Positions 17,489 to 28,063 of a stretch of 64,000 nt of DNA are shown piece after piece (the first letter of the stretch is position 1; each line of letters starts with the position of its first letter). The stretch is from the NCBI GenBank assembly GCA_949316235.1, contig OX438750.1, positions 4,912,501 through 4,976,500 of the forward strand, in the 5' to 3' direction. A program made the translations under genes and the position numbers. A model generated the notes under the pieces. The model had not been told where the DNA came from and made no database searches. It was given only the letters and a program-made list of their open reading frames with translations. This stretch comes from Oegoconia quadripuncta. Lineage: Eukaryota > Arthropoda > Insecta > Lepidoptera > Autostichidae.

Positions 17489-17775
17489 TGATTAATTACT
17501 TACTAGCTTGTTTGCTTTCTTGCCTCCTTCCTTACTTTATATCATCATCCATCATCCATCATCCATCATCCATCATCATCATCATCATCATCGTCGTCGT
17601 CACCATCATTTAATTAGTCTCATGATTATTATTGTGTTGGTTGGATGGTTAGGGAGGGAATGTTTCAAAAAAATGCGTAAATCCAATTTTTTTTTTTTTT
17701 CCTTATTCCTCATTGCGTTTATATAGTAGTGCGTGGCGACCGGTTAACAAGCAGAGATACCGCTCCCCGCTCTAC

Positions 17776-17788
17776 ATCGACGGCATCG
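17776..17788. other. Junction filler between H4 promoter remnant and A2
   Basis: ATCGACGGCATCG matches neither the H4 promoter nor the start of A3/A4. ATCGAC equals the end of the H2B target (GAATCGAC), and GGCATCG resembles the extra bases before A5, so it may be a relic of an H2B-site junction. Confidence 0.4.
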
Positions 17789-18067
17789 CATTCCGCTCCG
17801 CGCCTCCGTCGCGACCGCACGTACCGCGCGCCGCTCGTTCGATCGCTCGATCTTCCGACCGTCCCCATCTGTGTGTGCTGGACTGTGCTGTGCTGTGCGT
17901 CGTGCTCCGTGCGACTCTCCGCCCGCTGTGCTCCGTGTCTTCGTCTGCGTGCCGCACAACCGTGTCGCGTTCACCCCGCGCCGGTCAACTTCGTGCACCC
18001 GCGACGGTAGCGACACTCCGCGGCCGGCCGCGTCGACTGACATAACGTCGCATACGTTATTGCGCAT

Positions 18068-18108
18068 AGGGACCGCCGCGCAGTTTTCACTGCGGGTTCT
18101 AGGTCCCT
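18068..18108 (+). other. 5' leader hairpin resembling histone stem-loop (A2)
   Basis: AGGGACC/GGTCCCT outer stem, with the inner CGCAGT-TTTC-ACTGCG at 18079-18094. Just upstream (about 18041-18059) lies another hairpin, ATAACGT-CGCAT-ACGTTAT. Confidence 0.6.
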
Positions 18109-18616
18109 TTTGTTTCACGCGAATTAGTGCTTCGTCGCAAATCCGCCCCTAGCGGTGGTCGCCCTGACAGACACCCCTTAGGCAGGGGACAACAGTGTCT
18201 CGGGCAGGAGGCTGACCCGAGCCTCGCGGTTCCCCTTCTGGGAAACGCAATATCGGAAGGCGTTAGCGTACGGCCTTGGGGGGTCTCCTAGTCGTGCGCT
18301 AGAGTGCGTCCGCCCTACCAACCACCCATCCCACCCTCCTATCCCCGTGGTGTTGTTTGGGCGTCTGCCGGGACCGCTCCCGGCCGGCTACCCTCTCGCC
18401 TCGGGCAGCTAGGGCTTTACACCCTCCGCACATTGAGATTGGCGGAGGCCCACGACACACCTGAGGGTTAGGGCCTCACCTATAGGCACTCAACCTCCCT
18501 GCCTACACCCGGCGGGGAGGGTAGTACTCATCCGCGGGCAATCCCACCCGTCGGACCCCTCTGCGCCTAACGCAAGTCTATTTTAAGCGCGCTTCACGCG
18601 CTCATCTCGTCTCGCA

Positions 18617-20374
18617 ATGGCCTTAGTCATTGACGTGGCCCGCCTCCCAGCCCTTCTGGCTCAGCTCGGTATGAGCTACCAGGAGGCCCTTCTGGCCTTC
18701 GCGCCCCCCTCCGCTCCAGCCGTTTCGGCAACGGAGGCGGCGGCGCCGTCCTTGTCGCCGGACGTGGTTTTCACGCCAAATTTACCGGCCGCTTCTTCTA
18801 AGCGCGTCCGCTCCCCCTCCCCCGCTCACTCGGAGCGCGAGCGTTCGCCCGTCAGGGGCGAACGCACCTCGACATCGGAGGACGAGTCTCCGTGCTCTCA
18901 GGAGAGCATGGACACGGCGTCCGCCGAATCCCCCGACTCTTACGAGTCGGAGGCTAACTCCAACTCCAACTCGTCCTCTTCTTCCGCCGAGGACGAGTTC
19001 GTCACGGTGGGAAAGAGGCAGAAGAGGAGGCGTAAGGCCAAATCTGACGCCTCTTCCTCCACCTCAGCCGGCCAGCCTCCCAAAAAGAGCGCTGCAGTCG
19101 CCGCTCCCCCCGCCCCTCTCGCGGCCGCCTCGCCGCCGCGCGCGCCCGCATCTCCGCCGGGCGCGTCCTCCCCGCCTGCCTCACAGGCTCCCCGTCAGCC
19201 TCGCTCCACTCGCCCTCCGCCTGTTTTCATACAGGAGAAAGCGAAGTGGAGCCGCGTCTCCTCTCTACTTAACGAGAGGAAGATCGCGTTCACGCACGCC
19301 CGTACCACGCCGCAAGGCATTAAAGTCGAGGTTCCCACCTCGGACGATCACCGCCGCTTCACGGCCCTCCTGAAAGCCGAATCCATCGGCTTTCACACTT
19401 ACGCCCTAGAGGATGAGCGGCTCTTCCGCGTAGTTATACGCGGAGTCCCCAAAGAGCTCGACTCTAGGGAGATTCGCGAGGACCTCAACGCGCAGGGGTT
19501 CCCTGCGCTGGAGGTCCACCGCATGTTCCATGGCCGCACCAAATCGGCTTACGATATGGTGCTGGTCATCCTCCCGATGACCGAGGGAGGGAAGGCGATC
19601 GCCAACAAGCTGGCGGCCGTCTGCTCGCTCTCGGGCATCAAAGTGGAGCCCCCCAACAAAAAGGGACCGCCCGGACAGTGCCACCGCTGTCAGCTTTACG
19701 GGCACTCCGCCCGTAACTGCTTTGCGACTGCCAGGTGCGTAAAGTGCCTCGGCAGTCACGGGACCCCCGATTGCCCTCGTCCCAAGGACAGGGCGGAATG
19801 CAGCGAGCCTCCGAGCTGCGTCCTGTGCGGTGCCACCGGTCATCCGGCGAATTACCGCGGATGCCCGATGGCCCCGCGCAGGGGGCGCGCCGCTCCCAAG
19901 CGCGCCGCTGCCCCGACCGCGACCCCTAGGCCGCGACCCCCTCCCCCATCCGGGCCGCAATTCCCTGCGCTCGGACCGCGGCCCCTCATCCCCGGGCTGA
20001 CTCGGTTTTCCCCACCCGCCGACCTGCGCCCATCGTGGGCAAAGGTCGCCGCCCCCGCGCCTCCACCCGCGGTCCGCAGGCCGGTTCAGCTGCCTGCGGC
20101 CGCGGCCAACCCCCCTCCTGCGCCGGCCTCACCGGTCAGGAGAACCGCCCCCCGCGCCTCACGCCCCCCATCCTCGCCCTCCGCCTTCTCGGCGGAGGAC
20201 GACTTTGCACTAGTTTGCGATTTCGCCAGCGTCTTCAACGTTGACGAAATCGCTGAGCTGGCTCAGCAGCTCAGAGCCACCAACGGCATGAGGGAAGAGC
20301 GTCTCGCCCTCGCCGTCAAATTTTCGCGTGTTATCGCCGCCATCTCCTCCTTTAACACTGAGTCGGCCCGTTGA
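18617..20374 (+). CDS. ORF1 Gag-like protein (A2)
   Basis: Protein of 585 aa, intact. Zinc knuckles lie at residues 355-368, 374-386 and 401-416, the nuclear-localisation-like patch at 132-142 and the RRM/PRE_C2HC-type module at about 205-340. This is the common A form with the extra Asn-Ser pair. FATARC between the first two knuckles groups it with A1 and A5, against FAAARC in A3 and A4. The ATG follows a short CGCGCTTCACGCGC hairpin and CTCGTCTCGCA. Confidence 0.94.
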   Translation: MALVIDVARLPALLAQLGMSYQEALLAFAPPSAPAVSATEAAAPSLSPDVVFTPNLPAASSKRVRSPSPAHSERERSPVRGERTSTSEDESPCSQESMDTASAESPDSYESEANSNSNSSSSSAEDEFVTVGKRQKRRRKAKSDASSSTSAGQPPKKSAAVAAPPAPLAAASPPRAPASPPGASSPPASQAPRQPRSTRPPPVFIQEKAKWSRVSSLLNERKIAFTHARTTPQGIKVEVPTSDDHRRFTALLKAESIGFHTYALEDERLFRVVIRGVPKELDSREIREDLNAQGFPALEVHRMFHGRTKSAYDMVLVILPMTEGGKAIANKLAAVCSLSGIKVEPPNKKGPPGQCHRCQLYGHSARNCFATARCVKCLGSHGTPDCPRPKDRAECSEPPSCVLCGATGHPANYRGCPMAPRRGRAAPKRAAAPTATPRPRPPPPSGPQFPALGPRPLIPGLTRFSPPADLRPSWAKVAAPAPPPAVRRPVQLPAAAANPPPAPASPVRRTAPRASRPPSSPSAFSAEDDFALVCDFASVFNVDEIAELAQQLRATNGMREERLALAVKFSRVIAAISSFNTESAR

Positions 20375-23295
20375 TGGTTATTACACAAACGCAGCAGAGT
20401 AGAGTCAAACCCCGATCCCTAACTCTAGCCTACTTCAACGCTGACGGTTTCAATTACCAACAGCGTATGGAGTGTGCTGAGTTTCTCTCCGACAATCGAG
20501 TCGATATCATGCTAGTGCAGGAAACATTTCTCAAACCTTCTGCCCGCGATCCGAAAATCGCCAATTATAATTTGGTTAGGAACGATAGGGTGTCCGCCGC
20601 TAAGGGGGGCACTCTTATCTACTACAAAAAGTCCCTGCACTGCATACCCCTACCGACCCCTCCTCTCGAGAACATTGAGGCCTCGGTCTGTCGCTTAGCA
20701 ATGACCGGCCATCAGCCCATCACGATAGCTTCAGTCTACATGTCCTGTGCCAAACCGTGCTTGCAGTTGGAGAGCGATTTAGAATCGCTCTTCAGTCTAG
20801 GAGACGCCGTCATTCTGGCTGGCGATCTCAACTGCAAACACCCACGTTGGAACTCGACTGCCCCCAATCCGAAGGGCGTTATCCTGGACAGGCTCGCCGA
20901 CGAGCTTGACTTCGATATCATAGGCCCCATGCATCCCACTCATTTTCCATATCGCGTCGACCATCGTCCGGACGTGCTCGACGTGATCATCCTCAAAAAC
21001 GTAAGCCTTAAGCTGCGGCTCATCGAAACGATGGCCGATCTCAATTCCGACCACCGCCCCGTACTCGTTCAGTTAGGCGCGTCCACCGACCCCACCCCCG
21101 TCACCAAGACCGTGGTCGACTGGAGGAAGCTCGAGGAGACCCTCGCCTCCTCCAGTGCGGACCTCCTCGGTCGTATCCCCGCGGTCCTCTCCACCGCGGA
21201 GGAGACAGTCTCGGCGATCGATGCCCTGACCGGCCACACCCAGAGCGTCATCAGCGACTGTTCGAGACAGGTCCCAGCGACGCCTGAGTATCGCTGGAAC
21301 CTGCCCGATGACGCCAGGGAGCTGATCAGGGCAAAGAGAGCTGCCACTCGAGCCTACGACAGTTTTCCCAGCGAGCCCAACAAGGCTCGGATGCGCGCTT
21401 TACAGAGGGACGTAAAGAAACGCATCAATGAGCTGCGTGAGACTCGCTGGAACAACTTGTTGAAAGACATCGAGCCTTCTCACCTGGCCTACTGGAAGTT
21501 GGCTCGATCTCTCAAGGCGGACACCACCTCCCCTATGCCCCCACTCGAGAGACCTAATCTCTCCCCCGCGTTCGACGACATAGAAAAGGCCGAGTGCCTT
21601 GCCGACAGTCTCGAGGCCCAATGCTCTCCCAGCACTTTCCCTGTAGACCGAGCGCACCTCGATGAGGTGGACAGCGAGGTCGAACGCAGGACCTCCCTCC
21701 CCCCCTCTGATACTCTCCCACCGGTCTCGGTCGATGAGGTCAAATCCTTTATCGGGTCGTCACACCCCAGGAAAGCCCCTGGTGCTGATGGCATCTCCAA
21801 CAAAGTGCTCAAGCACTTCCCCGAGGCGCTTCTGTCCCTTCTGGCAGCCATTTTTAATGCCTCGATAAGCAACTGCCTCTTTCCACAGGTCTGGAAGGAG
21901 GCAATTGTAATCGGCATTGAAAAGCCCGGCAAACCCCGTAACTGCCCATCCAGTTACCGTCCCATAAGTCTCCTAAAGACACTCGCCAAGCTCTACGAGC
22001 GCGTCCTTCTCAAACGGCTGAAGGACCACATCGAGTCCAACGAGCTTCTTATCAACGAGCAGTTTGGCTTTAGGGCCAAACACTCGTGCGTCCAACAGGT
22101 ACACCGCATAACGGAGTACATACTCTCGGGTCTCAGTAAGCGCCACAACTGTAGGGGGACTGGGGCGCTTTTCTTCGACGTGGCGAAAGCGTTCGACAAG
22201 GTCTGGCACAACGGGCTGATATACAAGTTGTATCAGCTCGGTGTTCCGGATCGTCTCGTACTCATCTTAAGGGACTTTCTGTCGAACAGGTCCTTTCGAT
22301 ACCGCGTCGAGGGAACTCTCTCCGCTCCCCATCCCATTCGAGCCGGAGTCCCTCAGGGCTCCGTCCTCTCCCCCATGCTTTATTCGTTGTACACCAACGA
22401 CATTCCGCATCACCCGCACGTAGAATTAGCCCTATTCGCTGATGATACTGCCCTCTACTCCACCGGTCACCAACGCGAATTTCTTTCCAAACGCCTCCAA
22501 TCCGCGGCCACCGCCCTGGGCGACTGGTTTCGGAAGTGGAGGATAGAGGTAAACCCCGAGAAAAGTACCGCCGTGTACTTCACTCGGGGGCCTATCCGTC
22601 GCACTTGGCGACCGGAGCTCCTCCCCATTCGCATGTTCGACCGCCCCATTCCGTGGGGTAAATCGGTCAAATACCTGGGTGTGACCCTCGATAGGGCGAT
22701 GACTTTCAACGCCCACATCAGACGCGTGCGCAATCGCGCCGCGATGGTGCTCGGCCGTCTGTCCCCCATGCTCAACAAGAGTAGTAAAATGTCCCTTAGA
22801 AATAAGGTGACACTTTACAAAACTTGTATACGTCCGATAATGACGTACGCGAGCGTCAACTTTGCCCACGCTGCGCGAGCTTCAATACGCAGTCTTCAGA
22901 AAGTTCAGAACAGCTTCATGCGCAAAGCCACGGGCTGTCCGTGGTTCGTGCGCAATGAGGAATTGCACAAAGACTTAGAGCTTCCCACCGTGGCTCACTT
23001 TCTGAAGGCTGCGTCCATAAGATATTTTGACACTGCTGTCAACCATCGCAACCCACGCGTGGTAAGTGCCGCCACTTACCGCGACGAACCGGCGACTACC
23101 TTCCGGAAAAGGCGTCCCCGGCACGTACTCGCGGATTCCGACGACGACACTACTAAGGCATTAGCCACTATTCATCGTCACTCTGACGACAAAACGACAT
23201 CTCCGATATACTGCCCTCGCCGGCGGGGGCTTTTACGCGTCAAACCGCCTCACTATACGCGATACACGGTCGACACTAGTCGTTTTGGCTATTAG
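20374..23295 (+). CDS. ORF2 endonuclease/reverse transcriptase (A2)
   Basis: Protein of 973 aa from the ATG overlapping the ORF1 stop (TGATG). All endonuclease and reverse-transcriptase motifs of A1 are present, including FADD. The protein differs from A1 at very few positions, for example LLINEQFGF where A1 and A3 have LLIDEQFGF. With ORF1 and both UTRs complete, this copy is a good candidate for a source element. Confidence 0.95.
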   Translation: MVITQTQQSRVKPRSLTLAYFNADGFNYQQRMECAEFLSDNRVDIMLVQETFLKPSARDPKIANYNLVRNDRVSAAKGGTLIYYKKSLHCIPLPTPPLENIEASVCRLAMTGHQPITIASVYMSCAKPCLQLESDLESLFSLGDAVILAGDLNCKHPRWNSTAPNPKGVILDRLADELDFDIIGPMHPTHFPYRVDHRPDVLDVIILKNVSLKLRLIETMADLNSDHRPVLVQLGASTDPTPVTKTVVDWRKLEETLASSSADLLGRIPAVLSTAEETVSAIDALTGHTQSVISDCSRQVPATPEYRWNLPDDARELIRAKRAATRAYDSFPSEPNKARMRALQRDVKKRINELRETRWNNLLKDIEPSHLAYWKLARSLKADTTSPMPPLERPNLSPAFDDIEKAECLADSLEAQCSPSTFPVDRAHLDEVDSEVERRTSLPPSDTLPPVSVDEVKSFIGSSHPRKAPGADGISNKVLKHFPEALLSLLAAIFNASISNCLFPQVWKEAIVIGIEKPGKPRNCPSSYRPISLLKTLAKLYERVLLKRLKDHIESNELLINEQFGFRAKHSCVQQVHRITEYILSGLSKRHNCRGTGALFFDVAKAFDKVWHNGLIYKLYQLGVPDRLVLILRDFLSNRSFRYRVEGTLSAPHPIRAGVPQGSVLSPMLYSLYTNDIPHHPHVELALFADDTALYSTGHQREFLSKRLQSAATALGDWFRKWRIEVNPEKSTAVYFTRGPIRRTWRPELLPIRMFDRPIPWGKSVKYLGVTLDRAMTFNAHIRRVRNRAAMVLGRLSPMLNKSSKMSLRNKVTLYKTCIRPIMTYASVNFAHAARASIRSLQKVQNSFMRKATGCPWFVRNEELHKDLELPTVAHFLKAASIRYFDTAVNHRNPRVVSAATYRDEPATTFRKRRPRHVLADSDDDTTKALATIHRHSDDKTTSPIYCPRRRGLLRVKPPHYTRYTVDTSRFGY

Positions 23296-23519
23296 ATCAC
23301 TAACACAACACACCTCTCTCCTTTTTCATGTCTCTTTTTCAAAATTCAAAATTGTGTGTCGAGGAGTTTCTTGCGTCGTTTCTTCTCCTCGACTATACAC
23401 ATTACGAAGCGATGGTAGTCATGTTAGTCTAAAAACTCCCCCATGCAACGCCCTAAGCCGAGGTTCGAGCCCCCGTGGGCACCCTTAGGCGTCGGTTGCA
23501 AAAACTTTTTCCGTGCTGT

Positions 23520-23635
23520 TGCATACAGTCAAGGTGCGCTTCGCGCACCATGACTGTATGCAAGAGACGGGCAGAGCGCTCCCGCGCTCGCCCACCCGCC
23601 CGGCGACGCTGTAAAAAGCCTATCGGCTTGACAGC
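23520..23635 (+). other. Three-hairpin 3' UTR structure (A2)
   Basis: Same three stems as A1, with hairpin I at 23520-23562 and hairpin III ending at 23635, just before the poly-A tail. Confidence 0.75.
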
Positions 23636-23754
23636 AACTGTTCCTGATCAAAAAAAAAAAAAAAAAAAAAAAAAAAAGGTTTTTTTAAAACACTACGTTT
23701 GTGGATCGCTTACGCGCCGCACGTATTTTTTGTTTTTCTTCTTCATAAAAGTGA

Positions 23755-24132
<378 letters not shown>

Positions 24133-24558
24133 GGGACTCTTACCGTCTCTTCCTTCTTTCTTTCTTTCGTTCGTTCGTTCGTTCGTTCGTTCGTTCGTTC
24201 GTTCGTTCGTTTGATCGATCGATCGATCGTTTTTCCTATACAAAAGGCCCTTTTCAGGGCCGCAAAATTTTTCTACTCCCGAGGGAATGTTTCACACGAA
24301 CGATATCGCTCGATCAAACAACAACAAGAAGAATAATAATAATAAAAATTACCATATAGTTGTATTATGTAGCTGCTCCTGAGGAAGTCGTCGCGTGTCT
24401 GTCTGTTCGACTTCAGAAGATTGCCGTGCCGTGCGCCGCCACCACCATCGGCCAGCTACCAAGCAGTTAAGTAGCAAAGCCAGCAGCGGCAGATAAATAT
24501 ATCCCTGTGGAGTGGAGGAGAGTGTATTACAAAATCTACGAACGAACATATCCATGAT

Positions 24559-24611
<53 letters not shown>

Positions 24612-24693
24612 TGATGATGATGATGATGATGATGAGTAAATAAGACCCACTCTCTGCACACACTGTATACGCAATTATGACCCGAATGATGTA

Positions 24694-24731
<38 letters not shown>

Positions 24732-24783
24732 CTCACACTCATACTGTATACGCAATTATGACCCGACTGTACATTTTTTTCTT

Positions 24784-24814
<31 letters not shown>

Positions 24815-25059
24815 AATGTCACGCACGCACACACACACGCACGCGCGCGCGCTTCGTTGGCATATAAAATATTTCTGTATACGCACTTGGGAACCCCGAT
24901 TGTACTTTTAATTAATCAATGAATCAATCAATCAATCAATCAATCATTCTCAATTGTTACACTGACGGAAGTGGGGAAGGGGGGAGGCAGACCGTACCCG
25001 TAATTATAATGTGTAGACACTGACACGGTAACCGGTTACTAGAGGGGAACCGGAGTGAT
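24133..25059 (+). other. H2A 3' UTR and H2A-H2B spacer, unit 2
   Basis: (TTCG)n at about 24167-24212, a GATGAC/GATGAT run at about 24554-24637, poly-T tracts near 24696-24731 and 24787-24811, and AATC repeats near 24911-24945. No gene seen. Confidence 0.8.
24246..24261 (+). terminator. H2A histone 3' stem-loop, copy 2
   Basis: GGCCCTTTTCAGGGCC, 113 nt after the stop codon. Confidence 0.96.
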
Positions 25060-25092
25060 TATATAAAGAAATCCAGAATTTTTTGAATCGAC
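25060..25092 (+). promoter_or_regulatory. Orphaned H2B TATA box upstream of D
   Basis: TATATAAA at 25060-25067. The 14-bp duplicated target begins 19 bp, and D begins 33 bp, from its first base. Confidence 0.8.
25079..25092. repeat. Target-site duplication of D (left copy)
   Basis: TTTTTTGAATCGAC, repeated at 28100-28113. Confidence 0.88.
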
Positions 25093-25378
25093 ATCGCAGC
25101 CGCTCCGCGCCGTCGTCGTGTTCGCACGTCTGTCGCGCGCTCTCTCGATCGTTCGTTCGTTCGTCTCGCTGTGCTGTGCTGCGCTGTGCTCCGTGCTCCG
25201 TGCATCGTGCATCGTGCTGCGCTCGCCGCCTGCTGCTCTTCCGCGCCGTGTCGTCCGTCGTGCCGCACAACCGCGTCGCGCTCACCCCGCGCCGGTCTAC
25301 ATCCGTGCTTCCGCGACGGTAGCGCCACTCCGCGGCCGGCCGCGTCGACTGTTTAACGTCGTATACGTTATTGCGCAT

Positions 25379-25419
25379 AGGGACCGCCGCGCAGTTTTCA
25401 CTGCGGGTTCTAGGTCCCT
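25379..25419 (+). other. 5' leader hairpin resembling histone stem-loop (D)
   Basis: AGGGACC/GGTCCCT outer stem and CGCAGT-TTTC-ACTGCG at 25390-25405, unchanged from family A although the neighbouring leader has diverged. Confidence 0.6.
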
Positions 25420-25921
25420 TTTGTTTCACGCGAATTCGTGCATCGTTGCAAATCCGCCCCTAGCGGTGGTCGCCCTGACAGACACCCCTTGGGCAGGGGA
25501 AAACAGTGTCTCGGGCAGGAGGCCGACCCGAGCCTCGTGGTTCCCCTTCTGGGAAACACACTTTCGGAAGGCGTTAGCGTACGGCCTTGGGGGGTCTCCT
25601 AGTCGTGCGCTAATTGCGTCCGCCCTACCAACCACCCATCCCACCCTCCTATCCCCTTGGTGTTGTTTGGGCGTCTGCCGGGACCGCTCCCGGCCGGCTA
25701 CCCTCTCGCCTCGGGCTGCTAGGGCTTTACACCCTCCGCACATTGAGATTGGCGGAGGACCACGACACACCTGAGTGTTAGGGCCCACCTAGGTCACTCA
25801 ACCTCCCCGCCTCACCCGGCCGGGAGGGTACCTACACATCCGCGGGCAATCCCACCCGTCGGACCCCGCGCTTCACGCACTTTGCGCTTCACGCACCCTC
25901 TCTCTTTTTGATTCTCTCAGA

Positions 25922-27571
25922 ATGTCCCACCTACTCGAGATGGTCGCCGTCAAGTCCATCATGACCCACCTTCTTCGTAACCACCCCCGCGTTTGTGTCG
26001 AACTCAAGGAGTCTCCTCACTTCGCCCACCTACTCGAGGCTGCTGAAAAAAGCATAGCCAAATCCGATGAGCATACCAAACGGCTCACCCGCGACCGCTC
26101 GCCCCTCAGGCACACCCCCTCATCCCCTGAGGCTGGACCGTCAAGCTCCCCCGCGAGCAAGGACGTCGTAGCCTCAGACGAAAACGACTGTACCGACTCG
26201 TACGAATCCCTTTCGGACTCTTACTGCACCTCCATGGATGAGGACGAGTTCATCCCGGTCACCAAGACCAAGCGGCAAAAGAGGCGGCGTATAGCCAAAT
26301 CTGCTGTCTCCTCCTCTTCTTCGTCAGCGCAGCCTCCCAAAAGGAGCGCTGCGGCCAATACCCCCCCGCCCTCAGCGGAGCCGATGGACACTAGTGCCAT
26401 CCCGCCCCCCGCCCCTCAGGCCGCCCGCTCCACTCGCCCGCCCCCTGTAATAGTACAGGATAAGGCCAAGTGGGGCCGTCTATCTGCTCTTCTTAACGAA
26501 AAGAAGATCGCCTTCACCCACGCCCGTTCGACCCCTCAGGGTATCAAAGTCGAGGTACCTACCTCCGACGAACACCGTCGCCTCACGACCCTCCTCAAAG
26601 CCGAAGCTATCGGCTTTCATACGTATGCCCTTGAGGCGGAACGCCTCTTCCGCGCGGTCATACGCGGAGTGCCAAAGGAGCTGGACTCCAAGGATATCTT
26701 GGAGGACCTCCAGGCGCAGGGCTTCCCCGCTTCCGAAGTACACAGGATGTACAATGGCCGCACCAAAACTCCATACGACATGGTGCTGGTCATTCTCCCC
26801 ATGACCCATTCAGGCAAATCAGTCGCCAGCAAGCTGAAGACTGTTTGCAACCTCTCCGGCCTCACCGTAGAGCCCCCCAATCGCAAAGGCCCCCCGGGCC
26901 AATGCCACCGATGTCAGCTTTACGGGCACTCTGCCCGTAATTGCTTTGCCACTCCAAGGTGCGTCAAGTGCCTCGGAGACCACGGCACAACCGATTGCCC
27001 CCGCCCTAAAGTTAGGGAGGAGTGCACCGAGCCGCCGAGCTGCGTCTTGTGCGGAGCCACTGGGCACCCCGCGAATTACCGCGGATGCCCGATGGCTCCT
27101 CGCAGGAACCGCGTTGCGGCTGGGCGCACCCCTGCCCAAACTAAATCGCCGCCGCGCCCACTCATGTCCATTGGAGTGACCAAACCCAATTTTCCCCCGC
27201 TAAAGCCCACAAGTTATATGCCGCCACCGGCTGTAGCTGACCTGCGCCCCTCATGGGCAAAGGTCGCCGCCCACTCCCCACTTCCAACTCGCCCTGCTAC
27301 TCAGCAGCTCGCGAGCCCAACTTACCTCGGCTCACCGGCTTCCCCGGCAAAGCAAACCCCCGCGAATAACCGCCCCCCCCCTGCCCCTCTGGCCGAAGAC
27401 GATTTATCGTTAGTTTGCCGCTTCGCCAGCGTCTTCAACGCTGCCGAAATCGCGGAGCTCGCCCGACAGCTCAGGGCCACCGACGGCAAGCCGGAAGATC
27501 GGCTGGCTGTCGCTATCAACCACTCGAGATTGATCGCTTCAATCTCAAATTTCAACGCGAACGCCACTTAG
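25922..27571 (+). CDS. ORF1 Gag-like protein (D)
   Basis: Protein of 549 aa, intact. The N-terminus is unlike family A. It is followed by an acidic stretch and a KRQKRRRIAK nuclear-localisation-like patch, then the conserved RRM/PRE_C2HC-type module (AVIRGVPKEL) and three zinc knuckles (the first, CHRCQLYGHSARNC, at about residues 328-341). The C-terminal helix (FNAAEIAELARQLRATDG) matches family A. No second reading frame follows: only about 360 nt separate its stop from the 3' hairpins. It therefore depends on a reverse transcriptase from elsewhere, most plausibly family A, whose 3' UTR structure it shares. Confidence 0.93.
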   Translation: MSHLLEMVAVKSIMTHLLRNHPRVCVELKESPHFAHLLEAAEKSIAKSDEHTKRLTRDRSPLRHTPSSPEAGPSSSPASKDVVASDENDCTDSYESLSDSYCTSMDEDEFIPVTKTKRQKRRRIAKSAVSSSSSSAQPPKRSAAANTPPPSAEPMDTSAIPPPAPQAARSTRPPPVIVQDKAKWGRLSALLNEKKIAFTHARSTPQGIKVEVPTSDEHRRLTTLLKAEAIGFHTYALEAERLFRAVIRGVPKELDSKDILEDLQAQGFPASEVHRMYNGRTKTPYDMVLVILPMTHSGKSVASKLKTVCNLSGLTVEPPNRKGPPGQCHRCQLYGHSARNCFATPRCVKCLGDHGTTDCPRPKVREECTEPPSCVLCGATGHPANYRGCPMAPRRNRVAAGRTPAQTKSPPRPLMSIGVTKPNFPPLKPTSYMPPPAVADLRPSWAKVAAHSPLPTRPATQQLASPTYLGSPASPAKQTPANNRPPPAPLAEDDLSLVCRFASVFNAAEIAELARQLRATDGKPEDRLAVAINHSRLIASISNFNANAT

Positions 27572-27613
27572 GCGTTCACCCACCGTAAACATGTTCATAC
27601 TACAAACGACACT

Positions 27614-27635
27614 CTATACTCGCCGGCGAGTATAG
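27614..27635. other. 22-bp perfect palindrome downstream of D ORF1
   Basis: CTATACTCGCC followed by its exact reverse complement. The similar but imperfect stretch in A lies near the end of ORF2 (CTCGCCGGCGG), so this may be a remnant of the lost ORF2 end. Confidence 0.6.
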
Positions 27636-27934
27636 ATCCGCGTCTTTGTCACACCCTAGAGTCACCGCGATTTTTAGTACGACTAAGGTCGCCTAGGCCT
27701 TTCACTGTTTGTCACTAAACATACCTATGTATAGCACACTACAATTAGCTTTTTTCCAAATTCAAAATTGTGTGTCGGAGAGTTTCTTGCGTCGTTTCTT
27801 CTCTCTGACTATACACATTACGAAGCGATGGTAATCAAGTCTCTAAATTCCCCCATGCAACGCCCTAAGCCGAGGTTCGAGCCCTGCGTGGGCACCCTTA
27901 GGCGTCGGTTGCAAACATCTACTTTCCGTCCTGT

Positions 27935-28050
27935 TGCATGCAGTCAGGGTGCGCTTCGCGCACCATGACTGCATGCAAGAGATTGGGCAGAGCGCTATCG
28001 CGCTCACCCCACCGCCCGGTTAAGCTGAAAAAGTCCTTAGGACTATCAGC
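27935..28050 (+). other. Three-hairpin 3' UTR structure (D)
   Basis: Hairpin I is at 27935-27977, with TGCATGCAGTCA/TGACTGCATGCA; A has an A-T pair where D has G-C. Hairpin II is at 27990-28005, with the same stem and a different loop. Hairpin III is at 28024-28050: GCTGA/TCAGC and AGTCC/GGACT replace GCTGT/ACAGC and AGCC/GGCT. Pairing is kept through sequence change. Confidence 0.8.
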
Positions 28051-28063
28051 GAGTTCCAGTCTA

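Larger units (their letters stand above)
16779..17775 (+). other. H3 3' UTR and truncated H3-H4 spacer, unit 1
   Basis: Contains (CAGA)n at 16930-16985, the stem-loop, a large CATA/CATC array and (ATC)n near 17541-17600. The H4 upstream region stops at CTCTAC (17775), about 27 bp before the H4 TATA-like box would occur. Everything from there to the H2A start site (H4, its spacer and H1, about 3.6 kb by comparison with unit 2) is missing. Confidence 0.85.
17789..23677 (+). mobile_element. Autonomous Jockey-group element, family A (copy A2)
   Basis: Full length, 5889 bp, with the CATTCCGCTCCGCGCC 5' end, about 830 bp of leader, intact ORF1 and ORF2, the structured 3' UTR and a 28-A tail. The right flank is the H2A start-site region (GGTTTTTTTAAAAC). 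The left flank is the H4 distal promoter plus a 13-nt filler, so the two sides belong to different genes and there is no duplication. This marks a deletion or recombination involving the element. Confidence 0.94.

Noticed and set aside
17086..17489. Long minus-strand frames of Met-Tyr-Val-Cys repeats
   Set aside because: They are translations of the (CATA)n/(CATC)n array. They recur in units 2 and 3 with altered length and have no start context or domain.
17789..18617. HDV-like self-cleaving ribozyme at the element 5' ends
   Set aside because: Some non-LTR elements have one, but the 5' end CATTCCGCTCC does not start with the expected G-rich P1 strand and I could not fold the double pseudoknot by eye.
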